Source: Crocinitomicaceae bacterium (GTDB lineage Bacteria > Bacteroidota > Bacteroidia > Flavobacteriales_D > Crocinitomicaceae). Taken from it: a stretch of 64,000 nt of DNA. The notes beneath the pieces are model-generated. The model made no database searches and was not told the DNA's origin. It was given only the letters and a program-made list of their open reading frames with translations. Below, in pieces: positions 17,733 through 27,631 of this stretch. The translations under genes were made by a program, and so were the position numbers. Each line of letters starts with the position of its first letter. The first letter of the stretch is position 1. The stretch spans positions 1-64,000 of the forward strand of contig JACJYW010000013.1 in the NCBI GenBank assembly GCA_020635955.1, in the 5' to 3' direction.

Positions 17733-19838
17733 ATGAAGTTATTTAAGTTATTTATCGCGGTTATTGCGGTAATTGGGGTGACAACTACAACTCTTGCTCA
17801 AGGTGGCGGTCCAGCTACAAGAAACTACGGAAAAGAGGCGGATGAATTATGGCTATCTGGAGCTTACTCTGAGGCGGCAGATGCATTTAAAAAGGCATCC
17901 GAAAAAGTGAACCCAAAAAATGCGAAAGCAAGATTGAAAAAAGCGTATTACGCTTACATGTCTGCAACTTGTTACAGATTATTACACGATTTTGCTTCAG
18001 CTGAACAACAATATGAGAAAGCTGTATTGTTGAAATATTATGAAACTGAGCCAAGAACTTACTACTATCTTGCTGAGATGGAAATGGCACAGTGTAAGCA
18101 TGATGAAGCGGTTGAGAATTATAGAAAATATGAGAAACTTAACCCTGGAGATGCTTTAACCAAAGTTAGAATTGAATCATGTGAGAACTACGATATGATG
18201 ACGTCTGAGAAAATGACGAAACATAAAGTAACCAACGTGACAAAATTGAATACAGATGCCTTTGATTATTCAACTGTAATGTCGCCAAGAGGTGATGAGA
18301 TGTATTTCTCTTCTTCAAGAGCTGGTTCTACAGGTGAAGCTACTGACCCAATTACTGGTCAAAACTTCATGGATATCTGGGTTTCTAAAATTGATAGAAA
18401 TGACAACTGGGGACAACCTGAGCCAATTGGTGACCCAATCAACACAGGAGATTCAGAAGGAACTTTGTGTTTTGATGGTAGAGGTAAATCAATGTGGTTT
18501 ACAAGATGCCCTGTTGAAGACAAAATGAATATTGGTTGTGAGATCTGGATGGTAGAGAAAAAAGGTAAAGCATGGGGTGAGCCTGTGAAATTGAGCCTTA
18601 AAGACCATGATACTACTCATGTAGGTCATCCTGCAGTTTCTGATGATGGTAACACCTTGATCTTTGCTTCTAATATGGCAGGTGGATTTGGTGGAGTCGA
18701 TCTTTGGATGTCAACTTATGACAAAAGAAATGCTGAATGGAGCCTTCCTGTAAATCTTGGTTCTGAGATCAATACACCAGGAAATGATATGTTTCCAACT
18801 TTCGGTCCTTCAGGTGAACTTTATTATGCTTCTGACGGAATGGTTGGTCTTGGTGGATTAGATATCTACAGAACTGAGAAAGTTGGAGACCAAATGAAGT
18901 GGAAAAATCCAACTAACTTAGGTTATCCAATGAACTCATGTAGAGATGATTACCATATCATTTACACTGCAATGGGTAAAGAACAAAAAGGATATATTTC
19001 TTCTAACCGTAATGGTTCTAAGGGAGAGCACTCACAGGATATTTGGGATTTCTATTTACCTCCAATTTTGGTAGATCTTGACATCCTTGTTACTGACCTT
19101 GAAACTGGTGCTCCAGTTCCTGGTGCTAAGGTGATCCTTGTTGGTTCAAATGGTGAGAATTACGTAATGAATACAGATCCGTCTGGTAGAATTACTATGA
19201 CAGAAAAACCGGATGGTTCAAGATATATTGAGCCTGGAGGTACCTGGACTATTGAGGTTGAAGGTATTCCTAAACAATACTTTTCTGCATCTGATCAATT
19301 CTCAGCTGTGACTGATGTTAATAGAAGAATTATCCGTGAATTGAAAGTGATGCCTATTAAAGAGGTGATCCGACTTCCAGAGGTTCGTTATGACTTAGGT
19401 AAAGCAACTCTTCAGGTGAATGATTCTGTAAACTCTAAGGATTCATTGAACTTCTTGTATGATTTGATGATGGCCAACCCGACTATTATTGTACAGTTGA
19501 TGGCACATACTGACTCCAGAGGTTCTGATCAGGCTAACAAAGACCTTTCACAAAGAAGAGCTGACTCATGTGTGGCTTACTTGGTGAATGAAAAAGGACT
19601 TCCAGCTGAGCGTCTGGTTCCAATGGGTTACGGTGAAACAAAACCTACAACTATTTATGATGTTAGCCCAAGTGGTGATACAACAGCATCACATGTGTTG
19701 ACTGAAGCTTACATTAATAAATTTAAAAACGATAAAGCTGTGTTTGAAGGTCTTCACCAAAAGAACAGACGTACTGAAGGTAAGATCATCAGCTACGATT
19801 ATGTTCCTAAAAAGCCGGAAGGCGACGGAGGTAACTAG
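17733..19838 (+). CDS. PorE-like OmpA family protein (TPR, beta-propeller, CRD, OmpA)
   Basis: A 701-residue exported protein with a cleavable signal peptide (cleavage near TLAQ). Domain order: TPR repeats (about 30-150), a PD40/WD40-like propeller (about 165-440, repeating MYFSSSRAG, LIFASNMAGG, LYYASDG), a carboxypeptidase-regulatory-like domain (about 448-540) and a C-terminal OmpA peptidoglycan-binding domain (about 545-690, motif HTDSRGSDQANKDLSQRRA). This is the architecture described for PorE, a T9SS component thought to tether the machinery to peptidoglycan. PorE of Porphyromonas is a lipoprotein, whereas this has a type I signal, and Bacteroidota carry several paralogues, so the T9SS role is an inference. 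It is a monocistronic gene with its own promoter and terminator. Confidence 0.88.
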   Translation: MKLFKLFIAVIAVIGVTTTTLAQGGGPATRNYGKEADELWLSGAYSEAADAFKKASEKVNPKNAKARLKKAYYAYMSATCYRLLHDFASAEQQYEKAVLLKYYETEPRTYYYLAEMEMAQCKHDEAVENYRKYEKLNPGDALTKVRIESCENYDMMTSEKMTKHKVTNVTKLNTDAFDYSTVMSPRGDEMYFSSSRAGSTGEATDPITGQNFMDIWVSKIDRNDNWGQPEPIGDPINTGDSEGTLCFDGRGKSMWFTRCPVEDKMNIGCEIWMVEKKGKAWGEPVKLSLKDHDTTHVGHPAVSDDGNTLIFASNMAGGFGGVDLWMSTYDKRNAEWSLPVNLGSEINTPGNDMFPTFGPSGELYYASDGMVGLGGLDIYRTEKVGDQMKWKNPTNLGYPMNSCRDDYHIIYTAMGKEQKGYISSNRNGSKGEHSQDIWDFYLPPILVDLDILVTDLETGAPVPGAKVILVGSNGENYVMNTDPSGRITMTEKPDGSRYIEPGGTWTIEVEGIPKQYFSASDQFSAVTDVNRRIIRELKVMPIKEVIRLPEVRYDLGKATLQVNDSVNSKDSLNFLYDLMMANPTIIVQLMAHTDSRGSDQANKDLSQRRADSCVAYLVNEKGLPAERLVPMGYGETKPTTIYDVSPSGDTTASHVLTEAYINKFKNDKAVFEGLHQKNRRTEGKIISYDYVPKKPEGDGGN

Positions 19839-19857
19839 CTTTACTGATAATATTTTA

Positions 19858-19891
19858 AAAACACTCGCCTGAAAATGGTGGGTGTTTTTTT
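19858..19891 (+). terminator. Intrinsic terminator after the PorE-like gene
   Basis: A 12-bp stem with two G-U pairs (19858-19869 with 19877-19888), a 7-base loop and a run of Ts. Confidence 0.88.
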
Positions 19892-19910
19892 ATTTACTAA
19901 TACCACATTA

Positions 19911-19941
19911 TTGAAGGATCAATTTAGTATAACTAAATTTG
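19911..19941 (+). promoter_or_regulatory. Predicted promoter of purM-prfA-pyrF
   Basis: TTG (19911-19913), 20 bases, then TAAATTTG (19934-19941), a full match to the Bacteroidota -7 box. The predicted leader is about 25 bases. Confidence 0.7.
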
Positions 19942-19972
19942 CATTTTTTAATCAACCTTAACCTGAATATTG

Positions 19973-21142
19973 ATGTCAGATATCCGCTATAATCAAAGAG
20001 GTGTATCAGCTTCAAAAGAAGACGTTCATAACGCGATCAAAAACGTAGACAAAGGATTATTTCCAAAGGCCTTCTGTAAGATCGTTCCCGACCATTTGAC
20101 GAATGATGAAGATTATTGCCTTGTAATGCATGCAGATGGTGCTGGAACTAAAAGTTCTCTAGCCTACATGTATTGGAAGGAAACAGGTGATCTCTCGGTA
20201 TGGAAAGGTATCGCTCAGGATGCATTGATCATGAATATAGATGATCTTCTATGCGTTGGTGCTACGGATAATATTTTACTTTCTTCTACAATAGGTAGAA
20301 ACAAAGGTTTGATTCCCGGTGAAGTTCTATCGGCTATTATCAATGGAACTGAAGAATTGCTGCATGAATTGAGAGGCTTTGGAGTTAATATTCACTCCAC
20401 GGGTGGAGAAACTGCAGATGTGGGTGATCTGGTAAGAACTATCATTGTTGATTCAACGGTTGTTGCCAGGATGAAACGAAAAGATGTTATTTCAAATGAT
20501 AACATTAAAGCCGGTGATGTGATCGTTGGATTAGAATCTTACGGTCAGGCGAATTATGAATCATCATACAATGGAGGAATGGGGTCTAACGGATTAACAT
20601 CAGCTAGACATGACGTGTTCCATAAATATTTGGCCGAGAAGTTTCCAGAGAGCTTTGACCCATCTGTTCCGTCAGATTTGGTTTATTCAGGTAACAAAAA
20701 ATTAACCGATTCGGTTGAAAATAGTCCAATTGATGCCGGTAAGTTGGTATTATCTCCAACTAGAACATACGCTCCGATCATTAAAGCTATTCTGGATAAA
20801 CACAGATCAGATATTCATGGAATGGTTCACTGTAGCGGAGGAGCACAAACTAAAGTATTGCACTTCATAGGAGATCTTCACGTGATCAAAGACAATATGT
20901 TCGAAGTTCCGCCTTTGTTCAAATTGATCCAAAGTGAATCTGGTACTGATTGGAAAGAAATGTACAAGGTCTTTAATATGGGACACCGCATGGAGATCTA
21001 TCTTCCAGAAGATCTTGCACAAGAAATTATTGCCATTTCTGAATCTTTTGGAGTGAGAGCAAAAATTGTTGGAAGATGTGAAGCTGCCTCTACTAAGAAA
21101 TTAACCATCAGATCAGAATTCGGAGAATTCATATACGAATAG
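19973..21142 (+). CDS. purM: Phosphoribosylformylglycinamidine cyclo-ligase (AIR synthase)
   Basis: A 389-residue ATP-dependent enzyme of purine synthesis that closes the imidazole ring of FGAM to give AIR. The opening SDIRYNQRGVSASKEDV and HADGAGTKSSLAY match the Bacteroidota form of PurM, longer than the roughly 345-residue E. coli enzyme. GGETADVGDLV and GLESYGQANYESSYNGGMG mark the ATP-binding core. A TTG lies one codon before, but ATG 19973 is the natural start. First gene of an apparent operon with prfA (7-base gap) and pyrF, which mixes nucleotide synthesis and translation termination. Confidence 0.92.
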   Translation: MSDIRYNQRGVSASKEDVHNAIKNVDKGLFPKAFCKIVPDHLTNDEDYCLVMHADGAGTKSSLAYMYWKETGDLSVWKGIAQDALIMNIDDLLCVGATDNILLSSTIGRNKGLIPGEVLSAIINGTEELLHELRGFGVNIHSTGGETADVGDLVRTIIVDSTVVARMKRKDVISNDNIKAGDVIVGLESYGQANYESSYNGGMGSNGLTSARHDVFHKYLAEKFPESFDPSVPSDLVYSGNKKLTDSVENSPIDAGKLVLSPTRTYAPIIKAILDKHRSDIHGMVHCSGGAQTKVLHFIGDLHVIKDNMFEVPPLFKLIQSESGTDWKEMYKVFNMGHRMEIYLPEDLAQEIIAISESFGVRAKIVGRCEAASTKKLTIRSEFGEFIYE

Positions 21143-21149
21143 TTATCAA

Positions 21150-22232
21150 ATGAGCGATATACTACCAAAATTAGAAGCCATTAAGATCCGCTTTGAAGAA
21201 GTGGGGCAAAAGATTGTCGACCCTGCGATCATAGCAGATATGGATCGATATGTGAAGTTGAATAAAGAGTATAAAGATCTTGAAGTAATTGTTGATGCTT
21301 ATAAGAAGTATAAGAATGTGATTGACAATATTGCTTCAACGAAGGAAATGCTTGCTGAAACTAGTGATCCGGAAATGAAAGAAATGGCACAAATGGAGCT
21401 GGATGAGTTAGTGCCTGAAAAAGAAAGATTAGATGAGGAGATCAAGATCTTGTTGATCCCTAAAGATCCTGAAGATGATAAAAATGCCATCTTTGAGATT
21501 CGTGCAGGTACGGGTGGAGATGAAGCCAGTATTTTTGCAGGAGACCTTTATAGAATGTACATTCGTTACTTTGACGCGAGAGGTTGGAGAACAGAAGTAA
21601 TGGATGTTACAGAAGGTACACAGGGAGGATACAAAGAGGTAATCCTTAAAGTAACCGGGGAAGAAGTGTATGGAACTTTAAAATTTGAAGCCGGTGTTCA
21701 CCGTGTACAACGAGTTCCTGAAACGGAGACACAGGGACGAGTGCATACATCTGCAGCTACAGTTGCTGTTTTACCTGAAGTTGAAGAAGTAGATGTTCAA
21801 ATAAATCCGGCAGATATTGAATTGCAAACTTCTCGTTCAGGAGGTGCAGGTGGACAGAACGTTAACAAGGTTGAAACCAAGGTACAGTTAACCCACAAAC
21901 CATCAGGTATTGTGGTTGTTTGTCAGGTGGAGAGATCACAGTTAGCCAACCGTGAACGTGCAATGGAAATGTTGAGGTCTAAATTATATGACATTGAATT
22001 AGCGAAAAAACAAGGTGATGTTGCTGCCAGAAGAAAATCAATGGTATCAACCGGTGATAGATCTGCAAAGATCAGAACCTATAATTATCCGCAAGGTCGT
22101 ATTACAGATCACCGTATCAACAAAACCATGTACAACCTTACTTCTTTCATGAACGGAGATATTCAGGAGATGATCGATTCATTGAAAATGGCCGAGAATG
22201 CAGAAAAAATGAAAGAAGGAGAAATGGCCTAA
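21150..22232 (+). CDS. prfA: Peptide chain release factor 1
   Basis: A 360-residue class I release factor that recognises UAA and UAG. The catalytic GGQ motif is at residues 234-236 in SGGAGGQNVNKVET. The PCRF domain precedes it with RAGTGGDEASIFAGDL. Length and motif match RF1 rather than RF2 (no +1 frameshift site). The stop overlaps the pyrF start by one base (TAATG). Confidence 0.96.
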   Translation: MSDILPKLEAIKIRFEEVGQKIVDPAIIADMDRYVKLNKEYKDLEVIVDAYKKYKNVIDNIASTKEMLAETSDPEMKEMAQMELDELVPEKERLDEEIKILLIPKDPEDDKNAIFEIRAGTGGDEASIFAGDLYRMYIRYFDARGWRTEVMDVTEGTQGGYKEVILKVTGEEVYGTLKFEAGVHRVQRVPETETQGRVHTSAATVAVLPEVEEVDVQINPADIELQTSRSGGAGGQNVNKVETKVQLTHKPSGIVVVCQVERSQLANRERAMEMLRSKLYDIELAKKQGDVAARRKSMVSTGDRSAKIRTYNYPQGRITDHRINKTMYNLTSFMNGDIQEMIDSLKMAENAEKMKEGEMA

Positions 22233-23053
22233 TGACGAAAGAACAGCTCATACAACAGATCAAAATAAAACGTTCTTTCCTTTGTGTAGGATTGGATACC
22301 GATTTGAATAAGATCCCCTCTTTTTTACTTGATTTTGAGGATCCAATCTTCGAATTCAACAAAAGGATTATTGACGCAACGAAAGATTATTGCGTCGCAT
22401 ATAAGCCCAATATTGCATTTTTTGAATGTCATGGAAGTAAGGGATGGGATTCGCTAAAAAAGACCATTGATTATATTCCACAGGATATCTTCACAATTGC
22501 TGATGCTAAAAGAGGAGATATTGGCAACACATCTTCATACTACGCTAAGACCTTTTTTGAATACATGAACTTTGATTCTGTTACGGTTGCTCCATATATG
22601 GGAGAAGATTCTGTGACTCCTTTTTTAGAATTCGAAGGTAAATGGGTGATCTTATTAGCACTGACATCCAATAAAGGAGCTCTTGATTTTCAAATGATCG
22701 AAGATAAAAATGGTGAGCGTCTGTTTGAAAAGGTGATCAAGAGATCAGCTGAATGGGGCAATGCTTCAAATTTAATGTATGTTGTTGGAGCAACGCGTGC
22801 TGAAGGCATTGGTGAGGTTCGAAAAATTGCTCCGGATAAGTTCTTTTTGGTTCCGGGTGTTGGAGCACAGGGAGGTTCACTTGAAGATGTTGCAAAATAC
22901 GGTTGGAATGATGACTGTGGCTTGTTAGTTAATTCTTCAAGAGGCATCATTTATGCCGGCAATGATCAGAATTTTGAGCAATCTGCAAAGGATGCAGCCC
23001 ATCAATTACAAATGGAAATGGAGAAGATCTTAATTGAAAGATCCTTTATCTAA
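22232..23053 (+). CDS. pyrF: Orotidine 5'-phosphate decarboxylase
   Basis: A 273-residue enzyme that decarboxylates OMP to UMP, the last step of UMP synthesis. It is the longer bacterial subfamily, with the opening FLCVGLDTDLNKIP, the active-site signature FTIADAKRGDIGNT and the phosphate-binding end LVPGVGAQGGS. The ATG overlaps the prfA stop by one base. Its last four bases overlap the convergent DUF4249 gene, so no terminator fits between them. Confidence 0.95.
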   Translation: MTKEQLIQQIKIKRSFLCVGLDTDLNKIPSFLLDFEDPIFEFNKRIIDATKDYCVAYKPNIAFFECHGSKGWDSLKKTIDYIPQDIFTIADAKRGDIGNTSSYYAKTFFEYMNFDSVTVAPYMGEDSVTPFLEFEGKWVILLALTSNKGALDFQMIEDKNGERLFEKVIKRSAEWGNASNLMYVVGATRAEGIGEVRKIAPDKFFLVPGVGAQGGSLEDVAKYGWNDDCGLLVNSSRGIIYAGNDQNFEQSAKDAAHQLQMEMEKILIERSFI

Positions 23054-23868
23054 GGCACTATCACAGAAGCATTCTCCACAGAAGAAACCACAAATACTCC
23101 GTATCCATTATTAGAAATATTAGTAGGGATATTAGCCGGAGGTGAATCAAACAATCCACCCTTCCATTCTGTTTCTGTTAAAACTGCTTCAAATGAACGA
23201 TAGGTTTTTTCAGAGATGTTGTGTTGTTCTAGCGTAACTGTATCACCACTTTGTACAAGATCAGCCCAGATCCACTCAAGTGGAAAAGCTTCAAAATACA
23301 GGCCATCACCAAGGTATTCATCATTATCAAAATAGATCTCACTTAAGGTATCTTTCACGTATTCGTTGTTTACCAATACTCTCCAACAATACCAGTCCCC
23401 ATGTCCCTGTAATTCAGTAGTCCATACCAGAATGTCATACCATGAACCATCCACCGTATCCTCATTGTACCACAAAGCCAATTGCTCAATTGCCGGAACC
23501 GTATCGCAATGATCGGTTGCTTCATAGATCTCACCTTCATAATAAATAGATAGGGTATAATCGGTAAAGTGTTTGGCGTGCGCGTTGGGCTGAGAATGAT
23601 AAATGCCAGGTGAAACTTCTGTAAATGGCCAAACATCACCTCCGCCAGAAATTTGAACTGTTGCTCCACTGACTAACGGTGCTGGCGCATTTGAAAAATA
23701 ATCAGCCGTTTGAGTTAGTCGGATCTCATGCACTTTTTGCTCAGTGGTGAACCAGGCGTCAACTACCAATCTTCTGTCACCCTCATCCAGATCAACCTGA
23801 ATTTCTTTTGTACAGCTTACTAACAGTAAACCAAATAATCCGAATAATAGAAATAAAGTCTTTTTCAT
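23050..23868 (-). CDS. DUF4249 lipoprotein, partner of the TonB receptor
   Basis: A 272-residue lipoprotein with signal peptide and lipobox LVSC (Cys about 19). The mature protein opens CTKEIQVDLDEGDRRLVVDAWF, the typical start of DUF4249: a beta-sandwich protein that in Bacteroidota follows a TonB-dependent receptor and is thought to sit on it at the outer surface. The gene starts three bases after the receptor stop, so the two form one operon. The ligand is unknown. The 3' end overlaps pyrF by four bases. Confidence 0.88.
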   Translation of the reverse strand: MKKTLFLLFGLFGLLLVSCTKEIQVDLDEGDRRLVVDAWFTTEQKVHEIRLTQTADYFSNAPAPLVSGATVQISGGGDVWPFTEVSPGIYHSQPNAHAKHFTDYTLSIYYEGEIYEATDHCDTVPAIEQLALWYNEDTVDGSWYDILVWTTELQGHGDWYCWRVLVNNEYVKDTLSEIYFDNDEYLGDGLYFEAFPLEWIWADLVQSGDTVTLEQHNISEKTYRSFEAVLTETEWKGGLFDSPPANIPTNISNNGYGVFVVSSVENASVIVP

Positions 23869-23871
23869 CTC

Positions 23872-26196
23872 TTAAAATGTAAAGTTGTAAGTAATAGATG
23901 GCACAATTCCAAACAAGTACAGCATCTCTGCTTTGGTTTTGGTTGGGTCATTCGCATCTGATTTAAATGTTATGTTGTATGGATTGGCTCTGTTATACAC
24001 ATTGTATACAGAAAGTACCCATTCGCTTTTCCAGCGTCTGTCGTCATTTTTCTTAGGATTGTATGCCACCGCGATATCCAATCGGTGATAATTAGGCATC
24101 CTTTTCCCATTTCGTTCTGAATAGATTGGAACGGTCATACCCATATATTCCATCTTACCAATTGGCATAGTGACTGCAGCACCAGTGCTATAAACAAAAT
24201 TGCTCGAGAAATTCCATCTGTCTTTCAGGTTGTATGAAACGATCACAGCCAGGTCATGGGTTTTATCATACTTGGCAAAGTAGAGTTCGTTGTTATTGAT
24301 CCCATCAATCTTCTTTTGAGTTCTGGATAAGGTATAACTGATCCATCCGGTTAAATTCCCTTTATTCTTTTTAATGAGGAATTCTGATCCATAAGCAAAT
24401 GCTCTACCGAATCGTAACTCCCTTTCTAAATAAGGATTCAATAACAGAGTTGCATGATCTTTAAAATCAATAGCGTTTTTCATTTGTTTGTAATAAACCT
24501 CCACAGATGCCTGGAACATATCCTTATAGAAGTTTTGGAAGTATCCCATGGCAATTTGATCCGCCAACTGGGGTTTTACGTTCGGACTTGAAGGGAACCA
24601 AATATCTAATGGTGAAGTGGCTGTTGAATTGGACGCTAAATGAACATACTGTCTGGTTCTGTTATAAGATGCCTTTAGTGATGTGGCCTCATTGATCACG
24701 AAAGTTACTCCTGCTCTAGGCTCCAACCCAAAGTAGGTATTGTAGATCTCTCCTTTAGCGACATTTACGGTATCCTTTAATTTATGTAGATCATCATAGG
24801 TGTAATAAGTAGTGGCTCCGATATTTTGAAAAGCAGAAAATCTAAGGCCGTATTCAGCATTAAATCGCTTACCCACTGACACTTTATGAGATACATATGC
24901 TGCGTATTCCAGTGCGTTGGTTTTTGGAACAACAAATTCATCCAATATTGATTCGCCAACACCTTTTGCTGATCCGGGATCAATAATGTGGTATGAACCA
25001 AGACCACCAAATTTCAATGTATGATTAGGATTGATGTAATACGTGAAGTCTGACTTTAGGTAAAAATCTTTGATGTTAGAGGTCCATTCGTAAGCATCTA
25101 AACCGGTTGGTTGTCCCAGATAATAATCATAATTCGAAAATGTAGCTGTGGTATTCATGAACAGCTTGTCATTGAACACATGGTTCCATCTGGTAGCAAT
25201 GGTTGCATTACCCCAATCTATTCTAAAGAATTCGCCGAAAGCAAAGACATCTCTTCCCATGTATCCGGATAGAAATACACGGTTTTTATCATTGATCTTG
25301 TAGTTCCCTTTTAAATTTAGGTCATAGAAGTAAAGTTTATTGTCTTTTAATTCTTCTTTCTTCGATAACTTCAAGAACATGTCTGCATAGGTTCTTCTTC
25401 CAGAGAGAACAATTGATCCTTTGTCTTTAACAATTGGACCGCCCAAAGAAAGTCTGCTGGAAATTGTTCCGATACCTCCGGCCATTTCAAATTTCTTCAT
25501 GTTGCCATCCTTCATTCTGATGTCTAGAACGGATGAAAGTCTACCTCCAAATTGAGCCGGAATACCTCCTTTGTACAACTCCACTTCCTTAACCACATCC
25601 GGATTAAAAACCGAGAAGAATCCCATTAAATGTGATGCATTATACACGTTGGCTTCATCCAACAAGATCAGGTTTTGATCAACAGATCCTCCACGAACAT
25701 AAAATCCGGAACCTCCCTCTCCAACAGTCGCAACACCAGGTAACAATTGAATGGCTTTGATAATATCTACTTCTCCCATTAATGCAGGCATTTTTTTGAT
25801 CTCTGCAATATTGAGTTTGTTGACACTCATATTCGTATTGGTGATATTGTCATTGGATGCTTCAGCTTGAACTGTGACCTCTTTCAAGGTGTTGGATTCT
25901 TCCATCTCTATATCCACTTTCATATTCTTGGTTAACTCAATTTCTTTCGTAAAAGGAGCAAAACCAACAAAAGTGTAAGTGATAGAATAGGTTCCAGCAG
26001 GTAGCGTTAATGAATAAAACCCATAACTATTGGCAACAGTACCAACAGCCTGTCCATTGACATTGGTTTTGATCACGGCACCAATTAATTCTTCACCAGA
26101 ACCTTGATTTTTGACATAACCCGACAGGGTGAATTTGTCTTGGGATGATGCACTGATCCCAATGAACAAACAAAGGATGAATAGTATTTTTCTCAT
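23872..26196 (-). CDS. TonB-dependent receptor with carboxypeptidase-regulatory-like domain
   Basis: A 774-residue outer-membrane receptor with a signal peptide (cleavage near ASSQ). Domains: a CarboxypepD-reg-like N-terminal domain (about 22-110, FTLSGYVKNQGSGEELIGA), a plug (about 120-230, with FYVRGGSVDQNLILLDEANV and GGRLSSVLDIRMKDG), then a 22-strand-type barrel ending in PSITYNFTF with the terminal Phe. Energised by TonB/ExbBD, it imports a ligand that cannot be deduced. The partner is a DUF4249 lipoprotein rather than SusD, which argues against a polysaccharide-utilisation locus; no glycosidase is nearby. Confidence 0.93.
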   Translation of the reverse strand: MRKILFILCLFIGISASSQDKFTLSGYVKNQGSGEELIGAVIKTNVNGQAVGTVANSYGFYSLTLPAGTYSITYTFVGFAPFTKEIELTKNMKVDIEMEESNTLKEVTVQAEASNDNITNTNMSVNKLNIAEIKKMPALMGEVDIIKAIQLLPGVATVGEGGSGFYVRGGSVDQNLILLDEANVYNASHLMGFFSVFNPDVVKEVELYKGGIPAQFGGRLSSVLDIRMKDGNMKKFEMAGGIGTISSRLSLGGPIVKDKGSIVLSGRRTYADMFLKLSKKEELKDNKLYFYDLNLKGNYKINDKNRVFLSGYMGRDVFAFGEFFRIDWGNATIATRWNHVFNDKLFMNTTATFSNYDYYLGQPTGLDAYEWTSNIKDFYLKSDFTYYINPNHTLKFGGLGSYHIIDPGSAKGVGESILDEFVVPKTNALEYAAYVSHKVSVGKRFNAEYGLRFSAFQNIGATTYYTYDDLHKLKDTVNVAKGEIYNTYFGLEPRAGVTFVINEATSLKASYNRTRQYVHLASNSTATSPLDIWFPSSPNVKPQLADQIAMGYFQNFYKDMFQASVEVYYKQMKNAIDFKDHATLLLNPYLERELRFGRAFAYGSEFLIKKNKGNLTGWISYTLSRTQKKIDGINNNELYFAKYDKTHDLAVIVSYNLKDRWNFSSNFVYSTGAAVTMPIGKMEYMGMTVPIYSERNGKRMPNYHRLDIAVAYNPKKNDDRRWKSEWVLSVYNVYNRANPYNITFKSDANDPTKTKAEMLYLFGIVPSITYNFTF

Positions 26197-26235
26197 TTCA
26201 AAAGGGGCACTAACAGGTAGTTATTTGCAGGACGA

Positions 26236-26267
26236 TAAAGGTATCCATTTGTTACACCATCATCCAA
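26236..26267 (-). promoter_or_regulatory. Possible promoter of the TonB-receptor operon
   Basis: On the minus strand, TTG (complement of 26265-26267), 21 bases, then TACCTTTA (complement of 26236-26243), one mismatch to TAnnTTTG and slightly long spacing. The start codon is 39 bases downstream. Confidence 0.4.
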
Positions 26268-26377
26268 ATTTTTATTCTTATTTATAAAAAGACAATTTGT
26301 TTGCGAATTACCCCTATCGAAATAAAAAATAATCCAAACCATACATCATTTACGTTCTTCGAATTATCCTTTATCGG

Positions 26378-27631
26378 ATGAGAGAAGAATATCTGCACTA
26401 TTTATTTGATTCAAGAAAACTGGGAAATGAATTTGAAACAGTTAATGGTCAAATACTCCGAGTCATTCAATTCGGAAAACTAAATAAAGGATCTGGTCCT
26501 GACTTTTTGGATGCAATTGTCGAATATGAAGACAAAACCTGGGCAGGGAATATTGAATTTCATTTGAGATCTTCGGATTGGTACAAACATCAGCATCAAT
26601 ATGATCCTGCATACAATAATGTAATTGCACATTTTGTTCTGGTGGATGATGATCATGGATTAAAGGAATATTACGATTTCCCCACCATAGTGCTTAAAGA
26701 AAAGATCGATCAAATGGATCTGACAAAAATTGCTCGGTTCATGTCTTCTAAATCAAATATCATCTGTTCTAAGATGCTTCAAAATGTGAATGAGGATGTG
26801 TTACAAACTCAATTCGAATTTGCATTGGAGCAAAGAATCCAAAGAAAAGCGGATGAAGTAATTGAATTAATAAAGGAACTTAATGGAGATCGCCAGAAAG
26901 CATTCGTAATCCTATTCGCAAAAGCATTGGGAGGAAAAACTAATGCTTTTGCTTTTACTGAACTTGCACACAAAATTGAACTCTCTACACTTGCACATTT
27001 GAATTACGATCCATTTAAAGTTGAAGCTTATCTACAAGGATTATCTGGCTTGCTTCCAGAAGATTCTGAAACTCCTTACGTGAAATCAATGATAAGGGAA
27101 TTCAATTATCAAAAACAACTTTATTTGCTTCATCCATTACCAAAGGTTATTTGGAAGACTTTTGCATATCGTCCTACATCTCATCCAACACTTCGAATTG
27201 CTCAATTTGCTTCTATATTGACTAAATACTGCCATTTATCATTGCCTTCGGAGATCAACGAAATAGATGCTTTTTTAAGCATAGAATTAGATCCGTTTTG
27301 GCAAACCCACTTTAATTTCAACAGATCTTGTCAAACAAGAAAAACCTCTTTTTCGAATCAATATAAGTCCCATTTGTTCATTAATGTCTTCATTCCATAC
27401 TACACCGCTATAGCCAAACTAAGGGATGATCGCTCGTCTTTTCGATCACGCATGAATCATTTGAAGATCCTTCCGGCAGAACAGAATAGTATCGTCAATC
27501 AATGGAAAGATTTAGGTGTTAATGCTCATTCTGCGGCGGATTCGCAAGGAATAATTGAGCAGAATAATGCCTTCTGCCTCGAAAAAAAATGCTTATTTTG
27601 TATGATTGGAAGAAATTTGATCGCTTCATGA
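26378..27631 (+). CDS. DUF2851 family protein
   Basis: A 417-residue cytoplasmic protein matching DUF2851, a family mainly of Bacteroidota with no known function. The opening MREEYLHYLFDSRKL and the segment NKGSGPDFLDAIVEYEDKTWAGNIEFH are typical; the latter resembles a nuclease-like beta-sheet core, but I would not assign activity. Five cysteines occur in the C-terminal 35 residues and may bind a metal. The stop overlaps the PspC gene start (ATGA), beginning a tightly coupled four-gene operon. Confidence 0.85.
   Translation: MREEYLHYLFDSRKLGNEFETVNGQILRVIQFGKLNKGSGPDFLDAIVEYEDKTWAGNIEFHLRSSDWYKHQHQYDPAYNNVIAHFVLVDDDHGLKEYYDFPTIVLKEKIDQMDLTKIARFMSSKSNIICSKMLQNVNEDVLQTQFEFALEQRIQRKADEVIELIKELNGDRQKAFVILFAKALGGKTNAFAFTELAHKIELSTLAHLNYDPFKVEAYLQGLSGLLPEDSETPYVKSMIREFNYQKQLYLLHPLPKVIWKTFAYRPTSHPTLRIAQFASILTKYCHLSLPSEINEIDAFLSIELDPFWQTHFNFNRSCQTRKTSFSNQYKSHLFINVFIPYYTAIAKLRDDRSSFRSRMNHLKILPAEQNSIVNQWKDLGVNAHSAADSQGIIEQNNAFCLEKKCLFCMIGRNLIAS

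Noticed and set aside
23872..26196. Polysaccharide-utilisation locus (SusC-like receptor)
   Set aside because: The partner is a DUF4249 lipoprotein rather than SusD, and no glycoside hydrolases or sugar sensors are near.
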